Assembly: GCF_004791025.1 (NCBI RefSeq)
Contig: NZ_SRUO01000018.1
Coordinates: forward strand, 63,079-127,078
Length of the DNA stretch: 64,000 nt
DNA from: Mesorhizobium sp. M4B.F.Ca.ET.203.01.1.1
GTDB taxonomy: Bacteria; Pseudomonadota; Alphaproteobacteria; Rhizobiales; Rhizobiaceae
Direction of reading: 5' to 3'
The stretch's first letter is position 1, and each line of letters starts with the position of its first letter. Positions 43,327 through 51,737 of the stretch are shown piece by piece. Made by a program: the position numbers and the translations under genes. Under the pieces are notes generated by a model. The model saw nothing but the letters and a program-made list of their open reading frames with translations. It searched no databases and was not told the origin of the DNA.

Positions 43327-44476
43327 CCAAGGGTCATGAAGCTTGACCGACGTGAGCCCACTCTCGCATTCCGATTGATGTGATTGTTTCGGGTTGGGCG
43401 ATGAGCTTCTGCCAAGCCTCGCAGGCGGCGTCGATGATGGCATCGTGGCCGTCGAAGACGCGGTTGGAGAGCCAGTTGGCGCGCAGATATTGCCAGACGT
43501 TCTCGACCGGGTTGAGTTCCGGGGCTCGCGACGGCAGCAGCACCGGCGTGATGTTTTTCGGCACCTTCAGCTTGGCGGTCGTGTGCCAGCCTGCCCGGTC
43601 GAGCAGCAGCACGGCGTGCGCGCCGCGCGCCACATGGCGGCTGATCTCGTCGAGGTGAAGCTGCATGGCCGCGGTGTCGGCAAACGGCAGCGCCATGGCT
43701 GCTCCCTTGCCGCGCGCCGGGCAGATGGCGCCGAACAGGTATGCGCTTTGATAGCGCTGGTCGGCGGGCTGCCCGGGCCGCGTGCCACGGCGCGCCCATT
43801 GCCGCACGACACCGTTCTTCTGGCCAATTCTGGCCTCATCTTGAAACCACACCTCGACGGGCTTGCCCTTCGGCAGATCGGCGAGGTGGGCGTCTAGCGT
43901 GCGCGGAAAGTTTTTTTTAACTCTGCCACGATCCAGGCATCCTGCGCCGGATGGCGCGGCCGCGCGCTCATGTGCGAGAAGCCGAGTTCCTTCAGCAGCT
44001 TACCCACGTAGCGCTCGTGATAGGCGACGCCGAAACGATCCTCGATGACGCGCTGCAGATCGATGCGCCGCCAGCGCACCACCCCGTCAACCGCCAGGTC
44101 CGGTCCCGTCTCGACTATTTGCGCCAGTTCGGCCTTCTGTTCCGGCGACAGGCGCGGCATGGGGCCGCCATACCAGGCATCCTTCAGTCCGTCAGAGCCA
44201 TCCTCGTTGAAGCGATGCACCCAGTCCCGCAGCGTCTGCCGGTCCATGCCGCCGATCCGTGCAGCATCTTCCCGAGTCCATGATCCCAGCCAGTGATAAC
44301 AAGCGTCTGCTCTGGTTCACGTCCTTCGCCGCCTTCGCCAGTCGCCGAAGCGCCACAGCCGAATAGTCCGTCCGCATTTTCACCGCTGATCCCATCGCCC
44401 GAATCCTCCTCGCAACAAGGAATCACGGATCAGTCGAGGCGGGAACCCCTAAAGAGTCAGCCCTCAGAGCCTTTGG
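43327..44476 (-). mobile_element. IS630-family insertion sequence, decayed
   Basis: About 1.15 kb flanked by TA on both sides (43325-43326 and 44477-44478), the typical IS630 target duplication. Terminal repeats start CCAAGGGTCATGAAGC on the left and CCAAAGGCTCTGAGGG on the right, with about 17 of 24 positions matching including the flanking bases. It lies between the ParB-like gene and the terminator and leader at 44.48 kb. The transposase is in three frames, so the copy is probably inactive. Confidence 0.8.
43334..44395 (-). pseudogene. IS630-family DDE transposase in three frames
   Basis: Piece 1 starts at 44395 (KMRTDYSAVALRRLAKAAKD) and leaves frame near 44280, where a GGG run suggests one extra base. 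Piece 2 (MDRQTLRDWVHRFNEDG) runs to an A8 run at 43911-43918. Piece 3 continues in the -1 frame with the catalytic residues FQDEARIG, LLLDRAGWH and ELNPVENVWQ. The A8 shift is of the kind used by some elements of this family for slippage. The first shift is more likely true damage. Confidence 0.8.
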
Positions 44477-44479
44477 TAT

Positions 44480-44511
44480 AAGGCCGGATCGACCGGCCTT
44501 ATTTTCATTTT
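44480..44511 (+). terminator. Hairpin with T-rich tail
   Basis: AGGCCGG-atcga-CCGGCCT followed by TATTTTCATTTT, directly right of the IS630 end. It resembles a terminator that served the gene block before the insertion. Confidence 0.65.
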
Positions 44512-44998
44512 GAGGGGAGGCCCGAGCCCCCTCCCCTCAAACTCCCCTCCCGCCCTGGATAGCCGACATGGTTCGCCATGCCGGCTCTTTCCTCCTTCAG
44601 CGAGCCAATACGGTATACCGCCATCAAAAAGCGTGTCGAAATGTAATGCACGTGAAAAACACAGAAAATCAAGGAAATCCGCCTACTGCGAGCCAACAGG
44701 CCCTTCCGGCGGACGGGGCGTGTAGCACAATTCTTGCGCCAAAACGGTTATTCCGGTTATGCTTCGCAAATCATCGGAATCAGCATGATTCCGACTGCGC
44801 ATTCTAACGTTTGAAGACGGAGAGACAGACCGGCCCAGAAAAAGAAAAACCGCTCCCGAACGAAAATCCGGAAGCGGGTTTGCAGTGAAAAAATAAGCCA
44901 AAACCTTTCTCGCAAACCCTCCCTTCCTTGTCAACTGAGAAACACCGCTTCGGTGAACGGGGAAGCTTTGCCTGGTCCCTAACAAAGGAGACGAGGAC
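44512..44998 (+). promoter_or_regulatory. Hairpin-rich leader of the orphan repC
   Basis: About 490 bp without a gene. It holds TTGAGGGGAGG paired with CCTCCCCTCAA (44510-44540), then AGCC-CATGG-ttcg-CCATG-GGCT near 44561-44587. Near 44852-44878 lies an imperfect CCGCTCCCG/CGGAAGCGG stem. The first hairpin resembles the first stem of the repeated elements at 24.4 and 41.0 kb. Replication control of repC is likely to act here, for example through antisense RNA, but no promoter could be fixed. Confidence 0.45.
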
Positions 44999-46279
44999 AT
45001 GGGTGACCCCCATACGGATCGGCGGCCAATCGGTCGCCGAATGACGCCACAACGTGCCGATTACCGGCGACTGGCGCAGTCGGCCGAGATCGGAACGGTG
45101 ACGCGCGGCCAGCTTGCCGTGCTCGCACAAAACCTCACCTGCACTGGATTGATCAGCGCGACCGAAAGCCATCTTTTGGTGACTCTGGTCAACACGGCAC
45201 CGGCCGAGGCCTTTGACAAGTCCGGCCGTCCGATCATCTTCAAGTCCAACCAGCAGCTCGGCTTCGAGATCGGCCGCTCAGCCGGTCGTGTGAGCCGTAT
45301 GCTGTCCAGCCTTTTCGACGCTGGCTTGATCACGATGCAGGATAGCGGCAATTACAAGCGCTACCCGGTGCGAAATGGCGATGGTGCGATTGTAGACGGT
45401 TGCGGCATCGACATGCGGATTCTCATCGCCCGCTATCGCGAACTCGACCAGCTCGTGCGGCAGGCCAAGGCCGAAAAATCGGCGGCGAGCGCTGCATTGC
45501 GCCGCTATCGCGGCGCGCTGCGCAACCTACGCTATGCGCTGGCAACGGCTACAAGGCCGTCGGGTCGCGCCCTGGCTCGCATTGCGGCCCGCGTCGAAAG
45601 GGTCGTGGCCCTTGTCGGCGTTGCCTCCAAGGCGCCGAGCGCCCTTCTCCGACGTGCTTCGGCACTTTTCGACTGGTTTGTGGAGCGCGTGATGCAGCTT
45701 CCACGCCGTTCAGAATCTGCGTCGGAAACAGAAAGTTCGACATGCACGTATGCCGAAAACGGCATGCACAAACAGACTACAAACCCTGATCCTCTTGAAG
45801 AGAGTAATGATAATCGGCGTTCGGCTGACGCCGAACAATCTTATCTGCTAGAGGCTGGCTCCGCCAGCAAGAGGGCTTATGAACCAAGCCTGGGGGGCGG
45901 CTTGCGCCAAGTCAACGGGCGAGAGCGCCAGCCGCAGGCGGTAGTGGCATTGCAAGACTTGGTGCGGGCAATACCGGCCTTTAAGGCCTACGGCTTTGCC
46001 CTGCCCCGCAGTTGGGCCGATCTGGCGCGGCTCGTGCCGCAAATGTGTCGCCTGACGGGCATTTCCGATGATGCGCGTCGCCGTGCCATCGAACAGATGG
46101 GCGAGCAGCAAGCAGCGGTCGCAATCGCGGTGACGCTGCAGAAATACGACCGGCAGGAAGTTAAATCGCCGGGCGGCTACTTGCGGGCCATGACGGACCG
46201 CGCCACAGCCGGCGAGCTTCATCTTGCCCGCTCGATTTTCGGGCTGGCAGCCCGTAATTCCATGGAGGCATTGAATTGA
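44999..46279 (+). CDS. repC: RepC-type replication initiator, without repAB
   Basis: 426 residues. RepC landmarks: the N-terminal winged-helix region (MTPQRADYRRLAQSAEIG, LGFEIGRSAGRVSRMLSSLF, AGLITMQDSGNYKRYP) and the C-terminal part (VRAIPAFKAYGF, then SPGGYLRAMTDRATAGELHL). RepC starts replication of repABC-family plasmids at an origin usually inside its own gene. No repA or repB lies before it. It differs strongly from the second RepC at 52.9 kb, so two initiators of separate ancestry share this replicon. The SNase-like gene overlaps its stop. Confidence 0.85.
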   Translation: MGDPHTDRRPIGRRMTPQRADYRRLAQSAEIGTVTRGQLAVLAQNLTCTGLISATESHLLVTLVNTAPAEAFDKSGRPIIFKSNQQLGFEIGRSAGRVSRMLSSLFDAGLITMQDSGNYKRYPVRNGDGAIVDGCGIDMRILIARYRELDQLVRQAKAEKSAASAALRRYRGALRNLRYALATATRPSGRALARIAARVERVVALVGVASKAPSALLRRASALFDWFVERVMQLPRRSESASETESSTCTYAENGMHKQTTNPDPLEESNDNRRSADAEQSYLLEAGSASKRAYEPSLGGGLRQVNGRERQPQAVVALQDLVRAIPAFKAYGFALPRSWADLARLVPQMCRLTGISDDARRRAIEQMGEQQAAVAIAVTLQKYDRQEVKSPGGYLRAMTDRATAGELHLARSIFGLAARNSMEALN

Positions 46280-46788
46280 GATTTCGAACGATATTGGCGG
46301 CCGTGGCCGTAATCTGGTGCATGGACGCGGCGGCCGAGCCGTCGGCATGGTCCGGCCGCGCGCGGGTAATCGACGGTGACACGATCAGTATCCCTCAGCA
46401 GCGCATTCGGATTGCTGCGATCGATGCATGCGAACTCGACCAGACCGGCTTGAAGGACGGCCAGACCTGGCGTTGCGGTGTCATAGCTCGCAGTTACCTT
46501 CGAAAGATGATCGACGGACAGCATGTCCGTTGCGATATCATCGACCAGGACCGGTATCGCCGTTTGGTCGGACAGTGCTTCATCGGCGATGCCGATGTGG
46601 GCCTCGCTATGGTGAACGCCGGGCTAGCCGAGGCGATGCTTCGATATCTGCCGTCATCCCATCCTATCAGCCTGGTTGAGTACGGGGAGGCCGAAAACCG
46701 CGCGCGTGGCAACGGTCTGGGGATCTGGTCGGCTGAGATCGAAAGTCCGCATCTCTATCGCCGCGCCAAGCCATCAAAGATGCCTTAA
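46276..46788 (+). CDS. Exported thermonuclease (SNase) with intact active site
   Basis: 170 residues from a TTG that overlaps the repC stop. A signal peptide (RTILAAVAVIWCMDAAA) is followed by the SNase domain. VIDGDTISI carries the metal-binding Asp, RIAAIDACELDQ the Arg/Asp/Glu set, and DRYRRLVGQC the second Arg. It ends GNGLGIWSAEIESPHLYRR, the usual Gly-Ile-Trp end. Unlike the three relatives at 3.1-5.0 kb it keeps all catalytic residues. It should cut nucleic acid outside the cytoplasm. Confidence 0.85.
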   Translation: MRFRTILAAVAVIWCMDAAAEPSAWSGRARVIDGDTISIPQQRIRIAAIDACELDQTGLKDGQTWRCGVIARSYLRKMIDGQHVRCDIIDQDRYRRLVGQCFIGDADVGLAMVNAGLAEAMLRYLPSSHPISLVEYGEAENRARGNGLGIWSAEIESPHLYRRAKPSKMP

Positions 46789-47185
46789 CCGTAGATAGCC
46801 AAAATGGTGCTATCGAATGGCGAATGACGTGAGCCATATTGCTTCGCGTTTTTGCGCAAAGTCCGGCAAAGCTCGTTGCATCGGTTCGGATAATAGCTAA
46901 TATAGGCTCATTTCTTGCCGCGTCAGGTGGACACCGAACAGGGAGAATGTTGCCAAATACGTTCATGTCTCACGCCTCTGCGGTGGTTGCGTTTGACGCT
47001 CGTTCGCACGTCGACGCGGTTTGCGCAAAGCCGGAGAGCGCAAAAATTTCCCCGCCTGCGGCTTCCTCGCGCGCCAAATTTTTTCGCCTTCCGGCCTCTT
47101 CCGCTTCGCTCCAGCCTACGGTGCACACCGCTTCCCGCCGTGCCATGTGAACGATCATCGCAACCACCAAAGAGGAGTGACTGAC
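46789..47185 (+). promoter_or_regulatory. Leader region of DUF736 gene
   Basis: About 400 bp without a gene. A phrase close to TTGCGCAAAG-CCGG appears twice (46851-46866 and 47028-47036). The last 130 bp are GC-rich with short CTTCCGGCCTCTTCCG-type repeats before a good AGAGGAG ribosome site at 47171. Similar GC-rich leaders stand before other small plasmid genes in this window. Confidence 0.4.
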
Positions 47186-47518
47186 ATGACCACCACCAAC
47201 TACATCCAGTTCGATGCTGACGACCTCGACGCCGCCAAGGGCAAAGGCCTCATCTCCACCATCGAACGCGACCTGGACATCGCCGCTGTGCCGTTCAGCT
47301 CGGACAACGAAAAAGCACCGACGCATCGCGTCTATGCCAAGTCACCGCGCGGGCATGACATCGAGGTCGGCGGCATCTGGAAAAAGAAGAACGCGGATGG
47401 CAAGCCCTACTACACGCTCTCGATCAAGCGCCTCAGCTTCAACGCCAATCTCGGCCGCTTCCCGGGCCAGGACGACCCGACTCTGCAGGCGATCATCGAA
47501 TGGGAACCCCGTGATTAA
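47186..47518 (+). CDS. DUF736-family plasmid protein
   Basis: 110 residues. GLISTIERDLDIAAVPFSS, then HRVYAKSPRGHDIEVGGIW and YYTLSIKRLSFNANLGRFP match DUF736, a small beta-rich family very common on plasmids and integrative elements of Rhizobiales. The function is unknown. This member is longer at its start than the common form. It is preceded by AGAGGAG and a structured leader. Confidence 0.8.
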   Translation: MTTTNYIQFDADDLDAAKGKGLISTIERDLDIAAVPFSSDNEKAPTHRVYAKSPRGHDIEVGGIWKKKNADGKPYYTLSIKRLSFNANLGRFPGQDDPTLQAIIEWEPRD

Positions 47519-47638
47519 TCGCAGTAAAGCGCCCGGCCAAAAGCCGGGCGCCCACTTCAGAAACCCCGAAAATCACCCCATAGTGCTGGATTTTCAGCAC
47601 TTTTCTTGCTAGAGTGCAAGGCAACTGGAGATTGGCAG

Positions 47639-47845
47639 ATGAACATCCATTCCGCACGTCCCGATCGTTCCCCGGAGGCTATTGCCAAGCGCAAGAAGGC
47701 CACCGATCAGGCCCGCGCGGCCAACATCCGGCAGGGCTACACCCACGATCCTGTTCTCGAGGCGGCCAACGCCCGGTATGTCGCCGGCGAGATCACGTCG
47801 GAAGAATTTCGCGAGCAGATGCAGGCGCGTTTCAAGCGCGTTTGA
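47639..47845 (+). CDS. VbhA-like antitoxin of Fic protein
   Basis: 68 residues: SPEAIAKRKKATDQARAANI then RQGYTHDPVLEAANARYVAG and ITSEEFREQM. The layout matches VbhA antitoxins, which block Fic enzymes with an S/T-x3-E-G/N helix. Here that position reads A-NIR-QG, so both the Ser/Thr and the key Glu are replaced. It stands 66 bp before the Fic gene, with a terminator between them. It may be a weak inhibitor or may have changed its partner. Confidence 0.7.
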   Translation: MNIHSARPDRSPEAIAKRKKATDQARAANIRQGYTHDPVLEAANARYVAGEITSEEFREQMQARFKRV

Positions 47846-47867
47846 CGCTCCAACTCTTGTTCGAATA

Positions 47868-47897
47868 AGCCGCCTGCGATCACGGGCGGCTTTTTTC
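47868..47897 (+). terminator. Terminator between antitoxin and Fic gene
   Basis: AAGCCGCC and GGGCGGCTT form a stem with a 9-base loop followed by a T run. It would cut most transcripts before the Fic start at 47912 and keep toxin levels low. Confidence 0.75.
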
Positions 47898-47911
47898 ATG
47901 AGGAATCGTAT

Positions 47912-48954
47912 TTGGCGGACGAGTCAAAGGGATCGTACACCTACCCCGACGCGCCCGGCGATCCAGATCGCACGGGTGTCCTACGCAACAAGTTCGGGCT
48001 GACCAGACACTCGGAGCTGGGACCGGCCGACTATGCCATGACGCATATTCGACAGAGTGAGATTGCGGAGGGCCGCGGCCCGAGCGGCAATTTCGACAAG
48101 GAACATCTGAAGGCCATACACGGGTATATTTTGCAGGACGTTTACGAATGGGCCGGTCACACGCGCAACGAAAGCCCGATCGTCGACGGCCAGCGCGTCG
48201 AGCCGATCGGCAGCCTTTCCAAGGGCAGCACCTCATTCCTGCATGGCTCACGCATCGACTTCGGACTGGACGAGGCCTTAAAGCCGATCCGCGATCCCAA
48301 TGTTCTTCGCACGGACACCCCGGAGCAATTCGCTGAGCGTGCGGGCCAGGTGCTCGCCGAGCTCAATTACGTGCATCCATTCCGCGAGGGCAACGGTCGC
48401 GCCCAGGAGGTGTTCATTGCCGAACTTGGCCGCCATTACGGCCATGAGGTGGATTTTACCGTCATCAGCAAACCGCGGATGATCGAGGCATCAATCGAGA
48501 CCACAAACGACCCGTCCAGTCCGGCAATGAAGCATGTGCTGGAGGACTGTATCAATCCGAACCGCCGCGAAGCGCTTCGCGCTGCATTTGCCGACCTCGA
48601 ACGGTGCGGCGAGAAGCCGTTTGAACACAATATCCGCACGGCACGGCCGGGAGAGGAAATCACCGGCCAAATTCTCGGCCATGACGATAGAGTCGCCAGT
48701 ATCGTCACGGATGAGCGGATCATTGCCGTCGATCGGCCGACTTGCCCGAACGCTTGCCCGACGAAAATACAGAGGTCTCTTTCACCGCCCGCTCTGACTT
48801 TTCCCGCCTGGGACGCGAGAGACAGGCCACCGAGGCACACCTGCGGCCACAGCAGGCCGAGCAGCCACAGCGGGACAGAAGCGCCGGGCTGAAGGCTACC
48901 GAGGCCGAAATGGCGGCGCGGCGAGACCGTGAGCGCGACGACGATCGCGGTTGA
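47912..48954 (+). pseudogene. Fic-domain (VbhT-like) protein with C-terminal frameshift
   Basis: The Fic domain is whole: HPFREGNGR at about 155-163, with GHTRNESPIVDG and GSTSFLHGSRIDFGL before it. It should transfer AMP or a related group to proteins. From about codon 275 the frame is lost: residues after IIAVDRP are odd and stop at 48892, while the natural continuation (LPERLPDENTEVSFTARSDF) lies in another frame to 48954. Loss of one G near 48740 explains this. The start is a TTG. The enzyme domain may still be active. Confidence 0.75.
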
Positions 48955-49068
48955 TAACCCCTGCCCTAGGCAACAAGCCTGCTTTTCGTCGAGGGTCGTC
49001 GAGCTGGTCGATGTCCGATGCGTTTCGGCGCCGCCTCAGTCCGTTGGGTGATTTGACGGACAAGCTAC

Positions 49069-49151
49069 GATAGCCCCTCCCCCATGCAACCGCTGTCGCG
49101 GTCCTCCACTCCGTTTCAGCCCTACAGGTGCATGGGCTCGCGTCGGCTATC
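49069..49151 (+). promoter_or_regulatory. Nested inverted repeat in the ardC leader
   Basis: GATAGCC (49069-49075) pairs with GGCTATC (49145-49151), and inside it CCCATGCA (49081-49088) pairs with TGCATGGG (49129-49136). The two together form a long cruciform or RNA stem ending 38 bp before the ardC start. Confidence 0.6.
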
Positions 49152-49189
49152 TCCGTTCTTTGCCGTCAACCAACGGAATGGAGACGGCC

Positions 49190-50074
49190 ATGCAGAGCAT
49201 CAAGGACACCTACCAACGCATCACCGATACCATCGTCGAGCAGCTTGAAGCCGGCACCAAGCCCTGGGTCCGCCCCTGGCGCGGCAGCGTACGACACTCC
49301 CGCATCCCGCGCCGCGCGACCGGCGAAGCCTATCGCGGCATCAATGTCCTGATGCTGTGGGTGTCCGGCCAGATGTTCGGCTACGAGGAAAACACCTGGA
49401 TGACCTATCGCCAGGCGCAGGATCTTGGCGGGCAAGTCCGAAAAGGCGAGAAGGGAACGCTGGTCGTCAAGTACGGCACGTTCACGCCAAAGGAGCGCGA
49501 AGACGACGAGGATCGCTCGATCCCCTACCTCAAGGGATACACCGTCTTCAATGTCGAGCAGATAGAGAACCTGCCTGACCGGTTTGCCAGCCCGGCCGAG
49601 GAGCTGCCGAGCGTTCCTGTTCCGCACCTGGAAACCGTCGAGGTTTTCGTCAGAAACACCAACGCGAAGGTCAGCTACAGCGGCACGAAGGCGAGCTATC
49701 GACCGGCCAGCGATGACATCCTCATGCCGGACCGTGACCGGTTCGAAAGCGAGGTTCACTTATATTCGACCCTGCTGCATGAGCTCTCGCACTGGTCCGG
49801 CGCAAAGCGTCGCCTGGACCGTGATCTCAGTGGCCGATTCGGAACGGAATGTTACGCCGTGGAAGAGCTCGTCGCTGAACTCGGGGCATCATTCCTTTGC
49901 GCCGATCTCGGCGTGGCTCATGATCCGCGCGACAACACCGCCGCCTACCTGGCAAGTTGGCTCGCCGTCCTGAAGAACGACAAGCGCGCGATCATCACCG
50001 CCGCCGCCAAGGCTCAGGCCGCTGCTGACTACCTCACGGCCCTGCAGCCAGGCGCCGGACTGGAAGCCGCGTAG
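49190..50074 (+). CDS. ardC: ArdC-like antirestriction protein
   Basis: 294 residues from the ATG at 49190; ATGs at 49160 and 49178 are alternatives. The N-terminal ArdC domain has KDTYQRITDTIVEQLEAGTK then PWVRPWRG and GINVLMLW, and binds single-stranded DNA. The C-terminal zincin-like domain has LLHELSHWSG (HExxH type) and EELVAELGASFLC. ArdC coats or modifies incoming DNA against restriction. The structured leader and its place near replication genes fit early expression after transfer. Confidence 0.9.
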   Translation: MQSIKDTYQRITDTIVEQLEAGTKPWVRPWRGSVRHSRIPRRATGEAYRGINVLMLWVSGQMFGYEENTWMTYRQAQDLGGQVRKGEKGTLVVKYGTFTPKEREDDEDRSIPYLKGYTVFNVEQIENLPDRFASPAEELPSVPVPHLETVEVFVRNTNAKVSYSGTKASYRPASDDILMPDRDRFESEVHLYSTLLHELSHWSGAKRRLDRDLSGRFGTECYAVEELVAELGASFLCADLGVAHDPRDNTAAYLASWLAVLKNDKRAIITAAAKAQAAADYLTALQPGAGLEAA

Positions 50075-50270
50075 CCCGTCGGTCTCTAATCTGTTAGTTA
50101 CCTATCGACGGGCAGACTTGCCCGTCGATACTCATGAGCCCGCCGGGGACGCAGAAAACCGGGCGATCGATGCCGGCCTTCCCGCCGCGAAGCGGTTGCC
50201 TTGGCGGCCAATTTGCGGACCAAAAAGGGAGCTGCGATAAGCGGCTGAGGGGGCTTCGTGGAGAATTCCA

Positions 50271-50316
50271 GTTGTCAGCCGTACTTTTTCGCCTTTCGGT
50301 CAATGATAACAATAGG
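50271..50316. repeat. parS-like repeat upstream of repA
   Basis: Starts GTTGTCAGCCGTAC and ends GGTCAATGATAACAAT. The beginning fits GTTnnCnGCnG, the left part of the known rhizobial parS pattern. It recurs at 51666-51711 between repA and repB. RepB is expected to bind such sites. Confidence 0.6.
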
Positions 50317-50368
50317 GTAGGTTCGATTCCGGCTCGCAAGTTGTAGATCAGGGTGCCAGATCGTTCCC

Positions 50369-50385
50369 GTTAACCTTTTGTTAAC
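50369..50385. promoter_or_regulatory. Twin GTTAAC palindromes before repA
   Basis: Two GTTAAC copies spaced by one helical turn (50369 and 50380) lie about 95 bp before repA. They are a likely operator for RepA autorepression. Confidence 0.45.
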
Positions 50386-50479
50386 TCAATATTTCTTGCC
50401 AGACCGGATAGAATCGGGCGACAGTAACGATAATTTAGGGGGAACCCCAAAAATATCGTTCCTGAAGGGCCGACGAGCA

Positions 50480-51658
50480 ATGAACATAGCCGCTCACGTT
50501 GAAGAAATCGGCTTTGCAGACACCATTCTCGACCAAGGTAGCGAGATTTCACGCAAGCTCGACATGCTCCGCATCGAGAAATTTCCGCCGAATGCCCAGA
50601 AGACGCTTCGGCAGTTCTCCCTTGCGGAGGTAGCAGATTACATCGGGGTGTCCCAGAGCTACCTGAAGAAGCTGCATTTGGAGGGCAAGGGCGTGCAGCC
50701 GGTTACATCATCAACCGGACGCCGATCGTACTCTGCGGAGCAGATGAACGAGCTCAGGAGGTTTCTCGACCGCGAACCACGGCGCAGGGCAGGCGACAAG
50801 CTGCAGGTCCTCGCAGTCGTCAACTTCAAGGGCGGCTCAGGCAAAACAACGACTGCAGCGCATCTAGCGCAGTATCTCGCGCTCACGGGTCATCGCGTGT
50901 TGGCGATCGACCTCGATCCGCAAGCATCTCTCACTGCCCTTCACGGCATTCAACCCGAACTGGACCAAAATCCGTCGTTTTATGAATCGCTGCGATACGA
51001 CGACGAGAAGAAGTCGATCGTCGAGGTCATTCGGACTACAAATTTTCCGAACCTCGACATCGTGCCCGCGAACCTGGAGCTTCAAGAGTACGAATACGAC
51101 ACACCACTGGCGATGCAGAACAAGGGGTCCAATGCGGGGAAGATGTTCTATACCCGCATCGGGGATGCATTGGCCGAGGTTGATGACCTTTACGATGTCG
51201 TTGTCGTCGATTGCCCGCCGCAGCTCGGATACCTGACACTGACGGCGCTGACTGCCGCCACCTCCGTTCTGATCACTGTTCATCCGCAGATGCTCGATAT
51301 CATGAGCATGAGCCAGTTCCTGCTTATGCTCGGCGAAATCCTTAAGTCGATCGAGGGGGCTGGCGTGAAGGTCTCCCTGAACTGGTTTCGTTATCTCGTC
51401 ACCCGATTCGAACCTACCGACATTCCGCAGACCCAGATGGTCGGCTTCTTGCAGTCCATGTTTGCAAAGCAGATGCTGAAGAATCAGATGCTGAAGTCGA
51501 CCGCGATCTCGGATGCAGGGCTGACCAAACAGACACTGTACGAAGTCGAAAGGTCGCAATTCACTCGATCGACATATGACCGCGCAATGGAATCTTTAAC
51601 TGCTGTAAACGGGGAGATTGCCGCTCTCGTTCACCAAGCATGGGGACGCAGGCAATGA
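50480..51658 (+). CDS. repA: RepA plasmid partition ATPase
   Basis: 392 residues from the ATG at 50480 (NIAAHVEEIG), the standard RepA start; the frame is open further left. A DNA-binding N-terminal part has SLAEVADYIGVSQSYLKKLH. The deviant Walker A is NFKGGSGKTTTAAHLAQYL, Walker A' is DLDPQASL and Walker B is VVVDCPPQLGYLT. RepA moves plasmid copies apart together with RepB and represses the repABC operon. It is 79 bp from repB with a parS-like site in the gap. Confidence 0.95.
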   Translation: MNIAAHVEEIGFADTILDQGSEISRKLDMLRIEKFPPNAQKTLRQFSLAEVADYIGVSQSYLKKLHLEGKGVQPVTSSTGRRSYSAEQMNELRRFLDREPRRRAGDKLQVLAVVNFKGGSGKTTTAAHLAQYLALTGHRVLAIDLDPQASLTALHGIQPELDQNPSFYESLRYDDEKKSIVEVIRTTNFPNLDIVPANLELQEYEYDTPLAMQNKGSNAGKMFYTRIGDALAEVDDLYDVVVVDCPPQLGYLTLTALTAATSVLITVHPQMLDIMSMSQFLLMLGEILKSIEGAGVKVSLNWFRYLVTRFEPTDIPQTQMVGFLQSMFAKQMLKNQMLKSTAISDAGLTKQTLYEVERSQFTRSTYDRAMESLTAVNGEIAALVHQAWGRRQ

Positions 51659-51665
51659 CCGTTCT

Positions 51666-51711
51666 GTTGTCAGCCGTACGATCGCGGGTTTCCGTCAACG
51701 ATGACAATGAC
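51666..51711. repeat. parS-like repeat between repA and repB
   Basis: GTTGTCAGCCGTAC at the left and CGTCAACGATGACAAT at the right; TTGTCA and TGACAA make an outer inverted repeat. It matches the copy at 50271-50316 at most positions. Confidence 0.6.
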
Positions 51712-51737
51712 ATGTTTCATTTTCGGAGAAGCTGAAG

